Source of the DNA: Prevotellaceae bacterium UBA1743
GTDB taxonomy: Bacteria; Bacteroidota; Bacteroidia; Bacteroidales; Bacteroidaceae
DNA length: 58,849 nucleotides
Assembly (NCBI GenBank): GCA_002314945.1
Contig: DCHV01000103.1
Location: 1 to 58,849, forward strand
Direction: 5' to 3'
The number at the start of each line of letters is the position of its first letter. Position 1 is the first letter of the stretch. Shown one piece after another: positions 36,366 through 44,869 of the stretch. A program made the position numbers and the translations under genes. Under the pieces are notes generated by a model, which saw only the letters and a list, made by a program, of their open reading frames with translations, was not told where the DNA came from and did not search any database.

Positions 36366-37099
36366 TGTACAGACAGGAATCTATCAAGCCCTATCGGGAC
36401 GCCAAAGAGAAGAAAGAACAGGTGGAGGCAATGTTTGACCATATTGCCTCCACTTACGATTTCTTCAACCATGCCCTTTCATGGGGTATCGATCGTCGTT
36501 GGAGACGTAAAGCCATTGATTCTCTCCTACCCTTCCACCCTCGCAAAATACTCGACATAGCTACAGGAACAGGAGATTTTGCCATCCTCTCAGCACGTCG
36601 TTTACAACCCGATGTACTCATAGGCTCTGACATTTCACGAGGAATGATGGAGGTGGGTAAAAAGAAGGTTGAAAGTACCGGATTACAGGATATCATCCAT
36701 TTCGAGCAACAGGATTGTTTACACCTCACATTTCCTGATCAATCCTTTGATGCTGTGACTGTGGCATACGGAGTACGTAATTTTCAAGACCTCGATGAAG
36801 GATTGCGACAGATGTACCGAGTGCTCACTTCTGGTGGACATCTGTTGATCTTGGAATTAGCAACACCTCCCCATTTCCCCATGCGACAACTCTTCTGGCT
36901 CTATGCCCACATCGTTATGCCCATGGCAGGACGTCTTATCTGTGGCGACAAGGAAGCCTACACTTACCTACCTGCCACGATGGAAGCTTTTCCACAGGCG
37001 GAGGTCATGAGGGAGATTATTCTCAAGGCAGGATTCTCTTCCGTACAATGGCATCGCTTTACATTCGGCATCTGCACCATGTATTTAGCCACAAGATAA
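36365..37099 (+). CDS. menG: Demethylmenaquinone methyltransferase
   Basis: A 244-residue SAM-dependent methyltransferase (UbiE/MenG family) for the last step of menaquinone synthesis. The SAM site LDIATGTGDFAI, the family signature VTVAYGVRNFQDLDEGLRQMYRVL and the C-terminal FGICTMYLATR are present. The N-terminal VEAMFDHIASTYDFFNHALSWGID is typical. The start overlaps the purC stop by one base; an upstream GTG in the same frame is less likely. Bacteroidales respire with menaquinone, so this is a menG assignment rather than ubiquinone ubiE. Confidence 0.95.
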   Translation: MYRQESIKPYRDAKEKKEQVEAMFDHIASTYDFFNHALSWGIDRRWRRKAIDSLLPFHPRKILDIATGTGDFAILSARRLQPDVLIGSDISRGMMEVGKKKVESTGLQDIIHFEQQDCLHLTFPDQSFDAVTVAYGVRNFQDLDEGLRQMYRVLTSGGHLLILELATPPHFPMRQLFWLYAHIVMPMAGRLICGDKEAYTYLPATMEAFPQAEVMREIILKAGFSSVQWHRFTFGICTMYLATR

Positions 37100-37858
37100 A
37101 TGGACACATACGGACTTATTGGTTATCCACTCGGACATAGTTTCAGTCGGGATTTTTTCACGAAATGGTTTGCCGAGAACAATATTCAGGCAGAATACCT
37201 AAATTTTCCCATTGAGGACATTTCCCAGCTACCTGTTTTGTTGGAAAAGCATCCGCAGTTACGAGGGCTGAATGTCACGATTCCTTACAAACAGGCTGTT
37301 ATACCCTTGTTGGATGAGATTAGTGCAGATGCCAAGGAAATAGGGGCCGTGAACGTAATCCGCATCACGCAAAGGGACGGTAAGCCTTATCTCCAGGGAT
37401 TCAACAGCGACATAATAGGTTTCAGTCAAAGCATACGCCCTTTGCTTCAGCCTCATCATCATCAGGCCTTGATATTAGGTACTGGAGGAGCCAGCAAAGC
37501 AATACGGACAGCTTTGGATAATCTGGGAATACGTTGGAAATACGTCAGTAGAACGCCACGTGAAGGAATGTTCAGTTACCAAGATATCACATCTTCTGTA
37601 ATACGTGACTTTCCGCTCATCATCAACTGTTCTCCTGTAGGTATGTTCCCTCATACAGATGAATGTCCTCCTATCCCATACGAAGCAATAAGCGGAGAGA
37701 CACTCCTATATGATTTAGTATATAATCCCACAGAGACGCTTTTCCTGCAACGTGGTGCTGTACAGGGAGCACAAACAAAGAATGGCTTGGAGATGTTATA
37801 TCTGCAAGCCATTGCCAGTTGGGATTTCTTTCAAGGTGACAGTCTTACGCTTCTGTAA
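37100..37858 (+). CDS. aroE: Shikimate dehydrogenase
   Basis: A 252-residue NADP-dependent enzyme of the shikimate pathway. N-terminal GLIGYPLGHSFSRDFF substrate-binding motif, LNVTIPYKQAVIPLLD with the catalytic Lys, the dinucleotide-binding LILGTGGASKAI, INCSPVGMFP, and LYDLVYNPTETLFL with the C-terminal GLEMLYLQAIASWDFF. The start follows the menG stop with no gap. The last 14 bp overlap the 3' end of the rubredoxin gene on the opposite strand. Confidence 0.95.
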   Translation: MDTYGLIGYPLGHSFSRDFFTKWFAENNIQAEYLNFPIEDISQLPVLLEKHPQLRGLNVTIPYKQAVIPLLDEISADAKEIGAVNVIRITQRDGKPYLQGFNSDIIGFSQSIRPLLQPHHHQALILGTGGASKAIRTALDNLGIRWKYVSRTPREGMFSYQDITSSVIRDFPLIINCSPVGMFPHTDECPPIPYEAISGETLLYDLVYNPTETLFLQRGAVQGAQTKNGLEMLYLQAIASWDFFQGDSLTLL

Positions 37859-38003
37859 ACTGATCTTTGCCTACGCCACACAGAGGGCATACAAAGTCTT
37901 CTGGCAGATCTTCAAATGCCACACCTGCCTCAAGACCATTCTCAGGATCACCTACCTCGGGGTCATACTCCCACCCACAAACTTCACATACATACTTTTT
38001 CAT
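37845..38003 (-). CDS. Rubredoxin
   Basis: A 52-residue protein with one mononuclear iron site: Cys6-x-x-Cys9 (CEVCGWEYDPEVGDP) and Cys39-x-x-Cys42 (FVCPLCGVGKDQF). The aromatic core residues Tyr4, Trp11, Tyr13 and Phe37 are as expected. It lies 25 bp downstream of the flavodiiron protein gene on the same strand and is its likely electron donor. The 3' end overlaps aroE by 14 bp tail to tail. Confidence 0.95.
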   Translation of the reverse strand: MKKYVCEVCGWEYDPEVGDPENGLEAGVAFEDLPEDFVCPLCGVGKDQFTEA

Positions 38004-38028
38004 ACTCACTTATTTTTTCAAGTTAATA

Positions 38029-39207
38029 CTATCCGTTCAGCAGATTCTCGGCCAATGTTTCCAACTTAGCCACATCCTCATCCTTCATCCTGCCTCGCAA
38101 CGTCAACAGTTCGCCCTTCACCTCTATGCCTTTCATTTCTTCTATCAGTTTCAGCATAGTCTTACCAGCCGAGGGTGCCCAAGAACCATTCTCTATCAGA
38201 GCCACCTTGCGATTCTGCCATGTCTTGATGAGCAAATGGTGGAGGAAGTCATACATCGGAGGGAACAAGCCCGCATCATAACTGGAAGCAGCAAGTACCA
38301 TCTTGCCATAGCGGAAGGCATTACTGATACAGGTAGCCTGGTCCTCCACGCTCAAGTCTGCAATTTCAACTTTCGGGCAACCTTTTTCCTTGAGAATTTC
38401 CACCAATTTCAGGGCTGCCTCCTTGGTACAGCCATGAATAGAAGCGTACGCGACAAATACACCTTCTGCTTCCTCCACCTCATAATGAGACCACAGGCCG
38501 TAAAGGCGCAGAGCCTCAGCCAGCTTCTCCCCTTTCAGGATAGGACCATGCAAGGGAAGTACCTGCTCAATATCCAGTGCAGAAGCCTTTTTCAGCACAT
38601 TGGCGATGGGCGTTCCATACTTGCCACAAATATTCCAATAATAGCGTCTTGCTTCGCGAGCCCAATCATTTGCATCAGCCTCCATTACACCAAATTTGCC
38701 AAATCCATCGGCAGAGAAAAGAACCTTGTCTGTAGCATCGTAGGTCATCATCACTTCCGGCCAGTGTACCATAGGAGCCAGAGTAAAGACCAACTGATGT
38801 CTTCCGAGCGAGAGTGTATCACCCTCTTTCATTGTCATCAACTTGGAAGGTTGCACATTGCAAAAATACTGAGGCATCATTTGAGCAGCCTTCACCGAGC
38901 ATACCACCTTGATTTCTGGATACATAGCTACCGCCTCACCAATACCACTCGCGTGATCTGGCTCCAGATGATGAACCACCAAGTATTCAGGGGTCTTACC
39001 TCCCAAAGCTTCCTTCAGGTCTCTTTTCCACAAATCCATAGTGCGATTATCCGAAGTATCCATGATGGCAATGTGCTCGTCCATGATAAGATAGGAGTTG
39101 TAGCACATCCCTTCGGGCACAACATATTGTGATTCAAAAAGTCGTATCTCAGCATCATCCTGACCAATATAGCGGATGTCGGATGTGATAAATGGTGTCT
39201 CTGTCAT
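38029..39207 (-). CDS. Flavodiiron protein (FprA-type oxygen/NO reductase)
   Basis: A 392-residue cytoplasmic protein. The N-terminal metallo-beta-lactamase-like domain holds the diiron ligands in His80-x-Glu82-x-Asp84-His85 (HLEPDHASG), and the C-terminal flavodoxin-like domain (from about residue 255, GVFVAYASIHGCTKEAALKLVEIL) binds FMN. Flavodiiron proteins reduce O2 to water or NO to N2O, protecting anaerobes; electrons usually come from rubredoxin, whose gene follows in the same operon. The gene is driven by a consensus promoter. Confidence 0.95.
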   Translation of the reverse strand: MTETPFITSDIRYIGQDDAEIRLFESQYVVPEGMCYNSYLIMDEHIAIMDTSDNRTMDLWKRDLKEALGGKTPEYLVVHHLEPDHASGIGEAVAMYPEIKVVCSVKAAQMMPQYFCNVQPSKLMTMKEGDTLSLGRHQLVFTLAPMVHWPEVMMTYDATDKVLFSADGFGKFGVMEADANDWAREARRYYWNICGKYGTPIANVLKKASALDIEQVLPLHGPILKGEKLAEALRLYGLWSHYEVEEAEGVFVAYASIHGCTKEAALKLVEILKEKGCPKVEIADLSVEDQATCISNAFRYGKMVLAASSYDAGLFPPMYDFLHHLLIKTWQNRKVALIENGSWAPSAGKTMLKLIEEMKGIEVKGELLTLRGRMKDEDVAKLETLAENLLNG

Positions 39208-39232
39208 TTTCGTTCTTTTAGTTCGTTTTATG

Positions 39233-39264
39233 CAAAATTAGTGAATTATTGAGAACTATTCAAA
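39233..39264 (-). promoter_or_regulatory. Consensus promoter of the flavodiiron-rubredoxin operon
   Basis: On the minus strand: TTTG (39261-39264), 20-bp spacer, TAATTTTG (39233-39240), 25 bp before the ATG at 39207. Confidence 0.72.
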
Positions 39265-39303
39265 AAAAACATCGAGAAATTATATATTTTGCCCCTCTTG
39301 TAG

Positions 39304-39311
39304 TAAATTTG
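39304..39311 (+). promoter_or_regulatory. -7 box of the HAD phosphatase gene
   Basis: TAAATTTG, 21 bp before the ATG at 39333. No good -33 box. Confidence 0.45.
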
Positions 39312-39332
39312 CATATCAATTATTCTGAATAT

Positions 39333-39941
39333 ATGATACGGAACTTGATTTTTGATTTCGGGAAAGTACTGGTTGACTATGATTATCATCATGTGATTGA
39401 TCCCCTTTTCGACCGTGAGGAAGAAAGAGAGGCATTCAAGCATTTCATATCTCAGCAACATTTCCTCGACCAATGTGAGAAAGAGGACATTCCTTTCGTG
39501 GAAATCATTGAGCAATGCAAGAAGGAACAGCCACAATGGGAACACGCGTTTCAGGCCTTCTATGAGCAATATGCCGATTTGGTCACAGGAGAGATTCCAG
39601 GCATGAAAGAAGTTTTGGCCACGCTCCGGATGGAAGGATATTACCTGTATGGGCTTACCAACTGGTGTAGCGTAGTGCATTCAGTCATTCCCAAATACCC
39701 TATTCTGCAAGGATTTGACGGCAGAGTCATCTCTTGCGAGGAACACCTTATCAAACCAGACGTGGCCATCTACGAGCGGTTGTGTCAAAAATACAATCTA
39801 CGTCCCTACGAGTGTGTTTTCACAGACGACAAACCCGCTAATATCGCAGGAGCCAAGGCAGCTGGTATGCAGACCATTCTATTCAAGAATGCCACACAAT
39901 ACATGAACGAATTACGTACAATTATCAAAAAGAATGAATAA
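39333..39941 (+). CDS. HAD-family hydrolase (YihX-like phosphatase)
   Basis: A 202-residue haloacid dehalogenase-superfamily protein. Motif I is FDFGKVLVDYD, with nucleophile Asp8 and Gly at the usual second-Asp position as in the YihX/HAD-IA-3 branch; motif II GLTNWCS, motif III Lys in CEEHLIKPDVAIYE and motif IV VFTDDKPANIAGAKAAGM. Substrate probably a small phosphorylated metabolite such as a sugar phosphate; this cannot be specified. The start at 39333 gives the standard N-terminus. It overlaps the flavin reductase gene by 8 bp. Confidence 0.9.
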   Translation: MIRNLIFDFGKVLVDYDYHHVIDPLFDREEEREAFKHFISQQHFLDQCEKEDIPFVEIIEQCKKEQPQWEHAFQAFYEQYADLVTGEIPGMKEVLATLRMEGYYLYGLTNWCSVVHSVIPKYPILQGFDGRVISCEEHLIKPDVAIYERLCQKYNLRPYECVFTDDKPANIAGAKAAGMQTILFKNATQYMNELRTIIKKNE

Positions 39942-40443
39942 GATAGAATTGGAGATTCTCGGCAAGGAGAACGTATTTAATCTCATAGGTGCCGAATGGA
40001 TGCTGGTGACAGCTGGCAACAAGGAAAAGTTCAACACAATGACAGCATCGTGGGGCGGATTAGGATGGCTTTGGAACAAACCAGTAGCTTTCGTATTCAT
40101 TCGTCCGGAGCGCTATACCCACGAGTTCATCGAGCAAGAAAACCGCCTCACCCTCTCGTTTTATGCCCCCGAATACCGCAAAGCAATGCAGTTATGTGGA
40201 ACAAAGAGCGGACGGGATACCGACAAGGTAGCAGCCACAGGACTTACCCCACACATACTCGAAACAGGAGCTATTACCTTCGCCGAAGCACGTCTTACGC
40301 TCGACTGTCGCAAGCTCTTCAAGACCTCTATGCAGGCAACAGAGTTCATAGACAAGACTATCTTGGAGAAATGGTACACCGACAAGCCCGGCGGAATGCT
40401 TCACGATGTGTATGTCGTGGAAATTGAACAAGTCTATCAATAA
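39934..40443 (+). CDS. Flavin reductase family protein
   Basis: A 169-residue FMN-binding split-barrel protein of the flavoredoxin/flavin reductase-like family. NVFNLIGAEWMLVTAGNKEKFNTMTASWGGLGWLWNKPVAFVFIRPERYTHEFIEQENRLTLSF contains the family-typical T-A-S-W flavin-binding pattern. It could reduce free flavin or transfer electrons near the oxygen-protection genes upstream, but this is inference from position. Translation is coupled to the HAD gene by an 8-bp overlap. Confidence 0.88.
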   Translation: MNKIELEILGKENVFNLIGAEWMLVTAGNKEKFNTMTASWGGLGWLWNKPVAFVFIRPERYTHEFIEQENRLTLSFYAPEYRKAMQLCGTKSGRDTDKVAATGLTPHILETGAITFAEARLTLDCRKLFKTSMQATEFIDKTILEKWYTDKPGGMLHDVYVVEIEQVYQ

Positions 40444-40501
40444 GAAATCAGCCCAAGATAACGAAGAAAAAAACTGACATTTGATAACAAAAATACGTTA
40501 G

Positions 40502-40556
40502 GAAGGAATTACGAACGGATAACAAAGGAATAACGAAGGAATTGCGAAAGGATTAC
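40502..40556 (+). repeat. 11-bp tandem repeat, gaagg type, five units
   Basis: Five contiguous 11-bp units: gaaggaattac, gaacggataac, aaaggaataac, gaaggaattgc, gaaaggattac. They lie between the flavin reductase stop and the cytochrome operon promoter. The unit is the same family as at 26696-26739. Confidence 0.8.
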
Positions 40557-40657
40557 GCACCCTTTTAGAAGTAAAAAAAGGATACATTCTGATTCGGAAG
40601 CAATCTTTGAAATGTATTTTGTCCATGCTATCACCTTTCTTTTCAAAATTATTTTAT

Positions 40658-40665
40658 TATCTTTG
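40658..40665 (+). promoter_or_regulatory. -7 box of the cytochrome operon
   Basis: TATCTTTG, 22 bp before the ATG at 40688. A TTTC at 40636-40639 (18-bp spacer) is a weak -33 candidate. Confidence 0.5.
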
Positions 40666-40687
40666 CAGCAAAATAATCATTTTGTGT

Positions 40688-43063
40688 ATGAAAACTTCCA
40701 AATCATTCGTCCTACTGATTGCCACTGTATGCGCAACCCTGACAAGTACCACGATGCAGGCACAACTGCCCAAGAAGCCTATTGCCCTGACTGAGAAGGC
40801 CAAAAGTGTATTGTCCGGCAAACAGATACTCTACATCGAGCGTGACCAGTATGCACCCGACCATCACAATACAGCCACCCTGTTCCAATATGGGGAAATC
40901 AACCAGAACAGTTTCTCCCCAGGTGGCGCAATGCGTATCTATGATGTAGATAGCCGTACCACGAAGACACTGGTAGAGACACTGGATGGTGTAGCTCGCG
41001 ACCCCGAGCTATCATTTGATGGGAAGAAAGTTATCTTCTCCATGCGCAAGAATTTGGAGGACTCCTACCACATATACGAAATAAATGTAGATGGCACAGG
41101 ACTTCGCCAACTGACATCTGCTCCTGGGGTATCGGATATCGACCCTCTGTACCTACCCGATGGTGGTATTGTCTTCACCTCTACCCGTCAGCCCAAATAT
41201 TGTATGTGCAACCGTCACATCATGGGCAACCTGTTCCGTATGAACGAGGATGGCAGCAACATTACCCAGATAGGTGTGAGCACACTCTTCGAGGGACACT
41301 CCTCCCTGCTGAGCGATGGACGTATCATGTACGACCGTTGGGAATATGTGGATAGAAACTTCGGTGATGCACAAGCTTTGTGGACAGTCAATCCAGATGG
41401 AACAAAGCACTCTATCTACTACGGCAACAACACAGCCTGCCCTGGTGGCGTATTGGAAGGACGTCAGATGCCAGGCACCGACCTTGTTGTCTGCACTTTC
41501 GGATCTTGCCATGATCGTCCATGGGGCGCCCTTGCAGTTATCGACCGAAAACTGGGAGTAGATGGCCGGGAAGCAGTTGTGAAGATATGGCCTGCAGAAA
41601 GTATCAACATTGTGGGCAATGGCGACCTCGACACCTTCAAATGGTTATCCAATATGTATGAAGACCCCTATCCTATCGACGGGAATTTCATCCTTTCATC
41701 ACGTACTATTTGGTTCAAGCCAGCTGGTTGGCAAATCGAAACTTCCAAACAAGGTATATACCTCATCAGCATGGATGGACTGGAAGAACTGGTATTGGAA
41801 GGTGACAAGAGTCTGTACGACCCACAGATTGTACAGGCGAGAGAAAAGCCGATGGCTATTCCCTTTATGCGTAACTTCAAGGATACAACAGGACGATTCT
41901 ATATAGAGAATGTATATGAAGGCACACACATGGAAGGTGTAAAGAAGGGTGATGCCAAATGGCTTCGCGTAGTAGAGTCACCCGAGAAACGTTCCTGGAC
42001 GGCTCAAGGATGGAGCGGACAGGGCGAACATGCTCCTGCCATGAACTGGCACAGTTTCGAGAACAAGCGTATCTTAGGCGAAGTACCCATTGAAGAGGAT
42101 GGTTCGGCCAGTTTCATTGTTCCTGCAGGCAAACATGTATATTTCCAGCTTTTGGACAAGGACAAGAAGATGATCCAATCCATGCGTAGTGGTGTATCGC
42201 TGATGCCTGGGGAAATCAACGGTTGTGTAGGATGTCACGAAGATCGTCTCAGCATCCCCGCACCTATGGCAAAACGTCCCATTGCCCTCAACAAGAAACC
42301 GATGGAACTCACCAAATGGATGGGCAAGGAGCCGTTCAAATTCTCATTCTTGGAACATGTACAACCGGTACTGGACAAGCATTGCGTGAAGTGTCACGAC
42401 TTTGACGAGAAGAACCGCGAGAAATTGGTATTGGCTAAGGACCTCAACCCCTTCTTCAATGCTGCCTACGTCAATCTGTATGTCAACAAGCTTGTCTCCC
42501 TACCTGGCGGTGGTCCAGCCAATATTCTACAGGCATACTCCTGGGGTAGCCATGCAAGCAAGCTCACGAAACTCATAGACGGAGGACACAAGGGCGTAAA
42601 ACTAAGTCAGAAGGAGAAGGAAATACTCTATACATGGATGGACTTGAATGGTGTTTACTATCCCGTGTATGAATCTGCTTTTGATAATGATTTGGTTGGC
42701 AGATGCCCCATCACTTTCGAAGAGATAAGCAGGCTGGCGGAACTGACAGGTGTCAACCTGGGCGACCTGCGCTACCACAATCGCTCCATGCAGGCTCAGG
42801 TAGCATTCGACCGTCCTGAGCTCAGTCCTATGCTGGATAAGATACGTGGTGACAAGGAGAAATTCCAAGAGGCTGTATCCATCTTGGAGAAGGGAAAGAA
42901 ACGTCTGAAAGAGACTCCTCGTGGTGATATCGAGAGCAAACTCGTGCCCTGCGAGAGACACAAGGCACAACTGGCGAAATACATCGACCGACTGAAAAAG
43001 AACGAGGCTATGAATGCCTGTATCAACGAGGGTGGCAAGATGTATGATGCCGACCAACAATAA
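40688..43063 (+). CDS. HzsA-related dihaem c-type cytochrome with PD40 propeller
   Basis: A 791-residue exported protein. Signal peptide at residues 1-27 (ending MQAQ). A TolB/PD40-type propeller fills much of the first 400 residues (RDPELSFDGKKVIFSMRK, DIDPLYLPDGGIVFTSTRQPKYCMCNRH), the layout seen in proteins named after the middle domain of the hydrazine synthase alpha subunit. Two c-type haem sites follow: Cys513-V-G-Cys516-His517 and Cys566-V-K-Cys569-His570. The start at 40688 begins the signal peptide. First gene of a four-gene operon with a peroxidase-like cytochrome and a haem-attachment machine. Hydrazine synthesis is not implied; the reaction is unknown. Confidence 0.82.
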   Translation: MKTSKSFVLLIATVCATLTSTTMQAQLPKKPIALTEKAKSVLSGKQILYIERDQYAPDHHNTATLFQYGEINQNSFSPGGAMRIYDVDSRTTKTLVETLDGVARDPELSFDGKKVIFSMRKNLEDSYHIYEINVDGTGLRQLTSAPGVSDIDPLYLPDGGIVFTSTRQPKYCMCNRHIMGNLFRMNEDGSNITQIGVSTLFEGHSSLLSDGRIMYDRWEYVDRNFGDAQALWTVNPDGTKHSIYYGNNTACPGGVLEGRQMPGTDLVVCTFGSCHDRPWGALAVIDRKLGVDGREAVVKIWPAESINIVGNGDLDTFKWLSNMYEDPYPIDGNFILSSRTIWFKPAGWQIETSKQGIYLISMDGLEELVLEGDKSLYDPQIVQAREKPMAIPFMRNFKDTTGRFYIENVYEGTHMEGVKKGDAKWLRVVESPEKRSWTAQGWSGQGEHAPAMNWHSFENKRILGEVPIEEDGSASFIVPAGKHVYFQLLDKDKKMIQSMRSGVSLMPGEINGCVGCHEDRLSIPAPMAKRPIALNKKPMELTKWMGKEPFKFSFLEHVQPVLDKHCVKCHDFDEKNREKLVLAKDLNPFFNAAYVNLYVNKLVSLPGGGPANILQAYSWGSHASKLTKLIDGGHKGVKLSQKEKEILYTWMDLNGVYYPVYESAFDNDLVGRCPITFEEISRLAELTGVNLGDLRYHNRSMQAQVAFDRPELSPMLDKIRGDKEKFQEAVSILEKGKKRLKETPRGDIESKLVPCERHKAQLAKYIDRLKKNEAMNACINEGGKMYDADQQ

Positions 43064-43069
43064 CACGGC

Positions 43070-44866
43070 ATGAGACGGTTCGTATTCACAAGCGGCATCA
43101 TTCTTTCATTAGCATTAGCCCTATGGAGTTTTAGTGCTGCAGGAGACGACCTGACTGAAGGCACGCCCCTCCACATCAACGAGGTGACGCTCTATAAGGA
43201 GTTTCTCCTGACATCAGAAAAGGGCACCCAGAATATTTCGCTCTACTCTCTTACACCCCAAGGAGAGATAAAACGCCTCCGGAAATGGGAGACTGAGGAC
43301 GAACCGACCGGTATTACTACCGATGGGAATATCATCTACGCCACTACAGGTGGAGCAAGAGGTGGTGTGGTCGTGATACAGCCTGAGCAGGAATCAGCCC
43401 AGCAATTCATCCCTACTGGCCGAGGAGCCTGTTCACCGATTCTCAACGCGGAGAAGACGAAACTATATGTCTGCAACCAATTTCAGACCTCCCTATCGGA
43501 AATTGACCTTTCCTCACTGAAAGTAACGAGGGAAGTAAAGGTATTGCGAGAGCCCAAAAACGCCCTTCTTACACAAGATGGAAAATACCTGCTTGTCGCC
43601 AACTTTCTACCAGTAGGACGTGCCAATCAGGAGAATGTTGCATCTGCTATTTCCGTCATCTCGACCTCTGATTTCCAGAAGGTAAAGGACATCACTCTTG
43701 CCACGGGAAGCAATTCCCTGCGCGGTATGACACTCAGCAGCGATGGGAAATACGCGTTCGTGACACACAATTTAGGACGATTCCAAGTACCTACGAGCCA
43801 ACTGCAGCAGGGATGGATGAACACAAGCGCGATGAGCGTCATAGACCTGCAAACTATGGAATTCGGAGGTGCCATACTGCTGGATGAGGTTGACAGGGGA
43901 GCAGCAGGAATATGGGACATCCAATGCACACCAGAGAAAATCATCACCACCCATAGCGGGACACACGAGATAAGCATTATCGACTACAAGGCGTTCGTAC
44001 AGAAATACGAGGGTGTGCCGGACAAAAGTTCGTTGGCCTACGACTTGAGGTTCCTGGTGGGATTACGCCAGCGCATTCCTTTAGTGGGAAATGGCCCTCG
44101 GAATTTTGTTTTGAAGGAGCAACAAGCATACATCCCCACTTATTTCTCGGACACACTCAACATTGTCAATATCCAGATACCTACAGAAAAAACCACTACT
44201 CTAATGGTTCATAATCGGATGGAAAGCCAGGTGGAAAAGGGGGAGAAATACTTCAACGATGCAACCTATTGTTTCCAGAACTGGCAGAGTTGCAACGGTT
44301 GTCATCCAGGGGATGGCCATAACGACGGTCTGAATTGGGATCTGCTGAACGATGGTATTGGCAACCCCAAGAACTGCAAGAGTATGCTCTACGCCCACCT
44401 CACAGCTCCATGTATGATTTCAGGAGTACGAGAGAATGCCGAAGGAGCTGTCAGAGCTGGCTTCAAATACATCCAGTTTCACGAAGTGACAGAGGATATT
44501 GCTGTTTGCGTGGATGAATACTTGAAACAGCTGAAACCTGTACCAAGTCCTTATCTGATAGACGGACAACTGTCCGAAAAAGCAAAGAAGGGAGAAGCCA
44601 TCTTCAAGAAATATGATTGTGACTATTGTCATAGCGGCCCCTACTTTACCGACATGTGTAAGCATAGGATAGGAGAGGATGTGGAATTCGAGAAAGGATG
44701 GGACACCCCGACCCTGAGGGAAGTATGGAGAACCGCTCCCTATCTCTTCGACGGAAGGGCAGCCACGATGGAAGAGGTCTTCTCTGTCCACAAGCATGGA
44801 TTGGAGGGAAAGAAGATTTCCAAGGAGGAAAAAGATGCGCTCATAGAATATGTCAATTCCCTATAG
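43070..44866 (+). CDS. Propeller plus dihaem cytochrome c peroxidase/MauG-like protein
   Basis: A 598-residue exported protein with a signal peptide (residues 1-24, ending FSAAG). Residues about 40-370 form a YncE-like beta-propeller (ITTDGNIIYATTGG, PILNAEKTKLYVCNQFQTSLSEIDL, MTLSSDGKYAFVTHNLGRF). The C-terminal part resembles dihaem peroxidases: first haem site Cys408-N-G-Cys411-His412 (NWQSCNGCHPGDGHNDG), second Cys517-D-Y-Cys520-His521 (YDCDYCHSGPYF), then DTPTLREVWRTAPYLFDGRAATMEEVF as in the MauG/CCP family. It could reduce peroxide or oxidise a protein or small substrate in the periplasm. Starts 6 bp after the HzsA-related gene. Confidence 0.85.
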   Translation: MRRFVFTSGIILSLALALWSFSAAGDDLTEGTPLHINEVTLYKEFLLTSEKGTQNISLYSLTPQGEIKRLRKWETEDEPTGITTDGNIIYATTGGARGGVVVIQPEQESAQQFIPTGRGACSPILNAEKTKLYVCNQFQTSLSEIDLSSLKVTREVKVLREPKNALLTQDGKYLLVANFLPVGRANQENVASAISVISTSDFQKVKDITLATGSNSLRGMTLSSDGKYAFVTHNLGRFQVPTSQLQQGWMNTSAMSVIDLQTMEFGGAILLDEVDRGAAGIWDIQCTPEKIITTHSGTHEISIIDYKAFVQKYEGVPDKSSLAYDLRFLVGLRQRIPLVGNGPRNFVLKEQQAYIPTYFSDTLNIVNIQIPTEKTTTLMVHNRMESQVEKGEKYFNDATYCFQNWQSCNGCHPGDGHNDGLNWDLLNDGIGNPKNCKSMLYAHLTAPCMISGVRENAEGAVRAGFKYIQFHEVTEDIAVCVDEYLKQLKPVPSPYLIDGQLSEKAKKGEAIFKKYDCDYCHSGPYFTDMCKHRIGEDVEFEKGWDTPTLREVWRTAPYLFDGRAATMEEVFSVHKHGLEGKKISKEEKDALIEYVNSL

Positions 44867-44869
44867 AAT

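Noticed and set aside
37867..39132. A 421-codon plus-strand open frame opposite the flavodiiron gene
   Set aside because: Complementary shadow of a gene with clear catalytic motifs; no start signal and no recognisable protein.
40688..43063. Anammox hydrazine synthase alpha subunit
   Set aside because: Only the general propeller-plus-haem layout is shared; the other hydrazine synthase subunits are absent and the host type does not fit.
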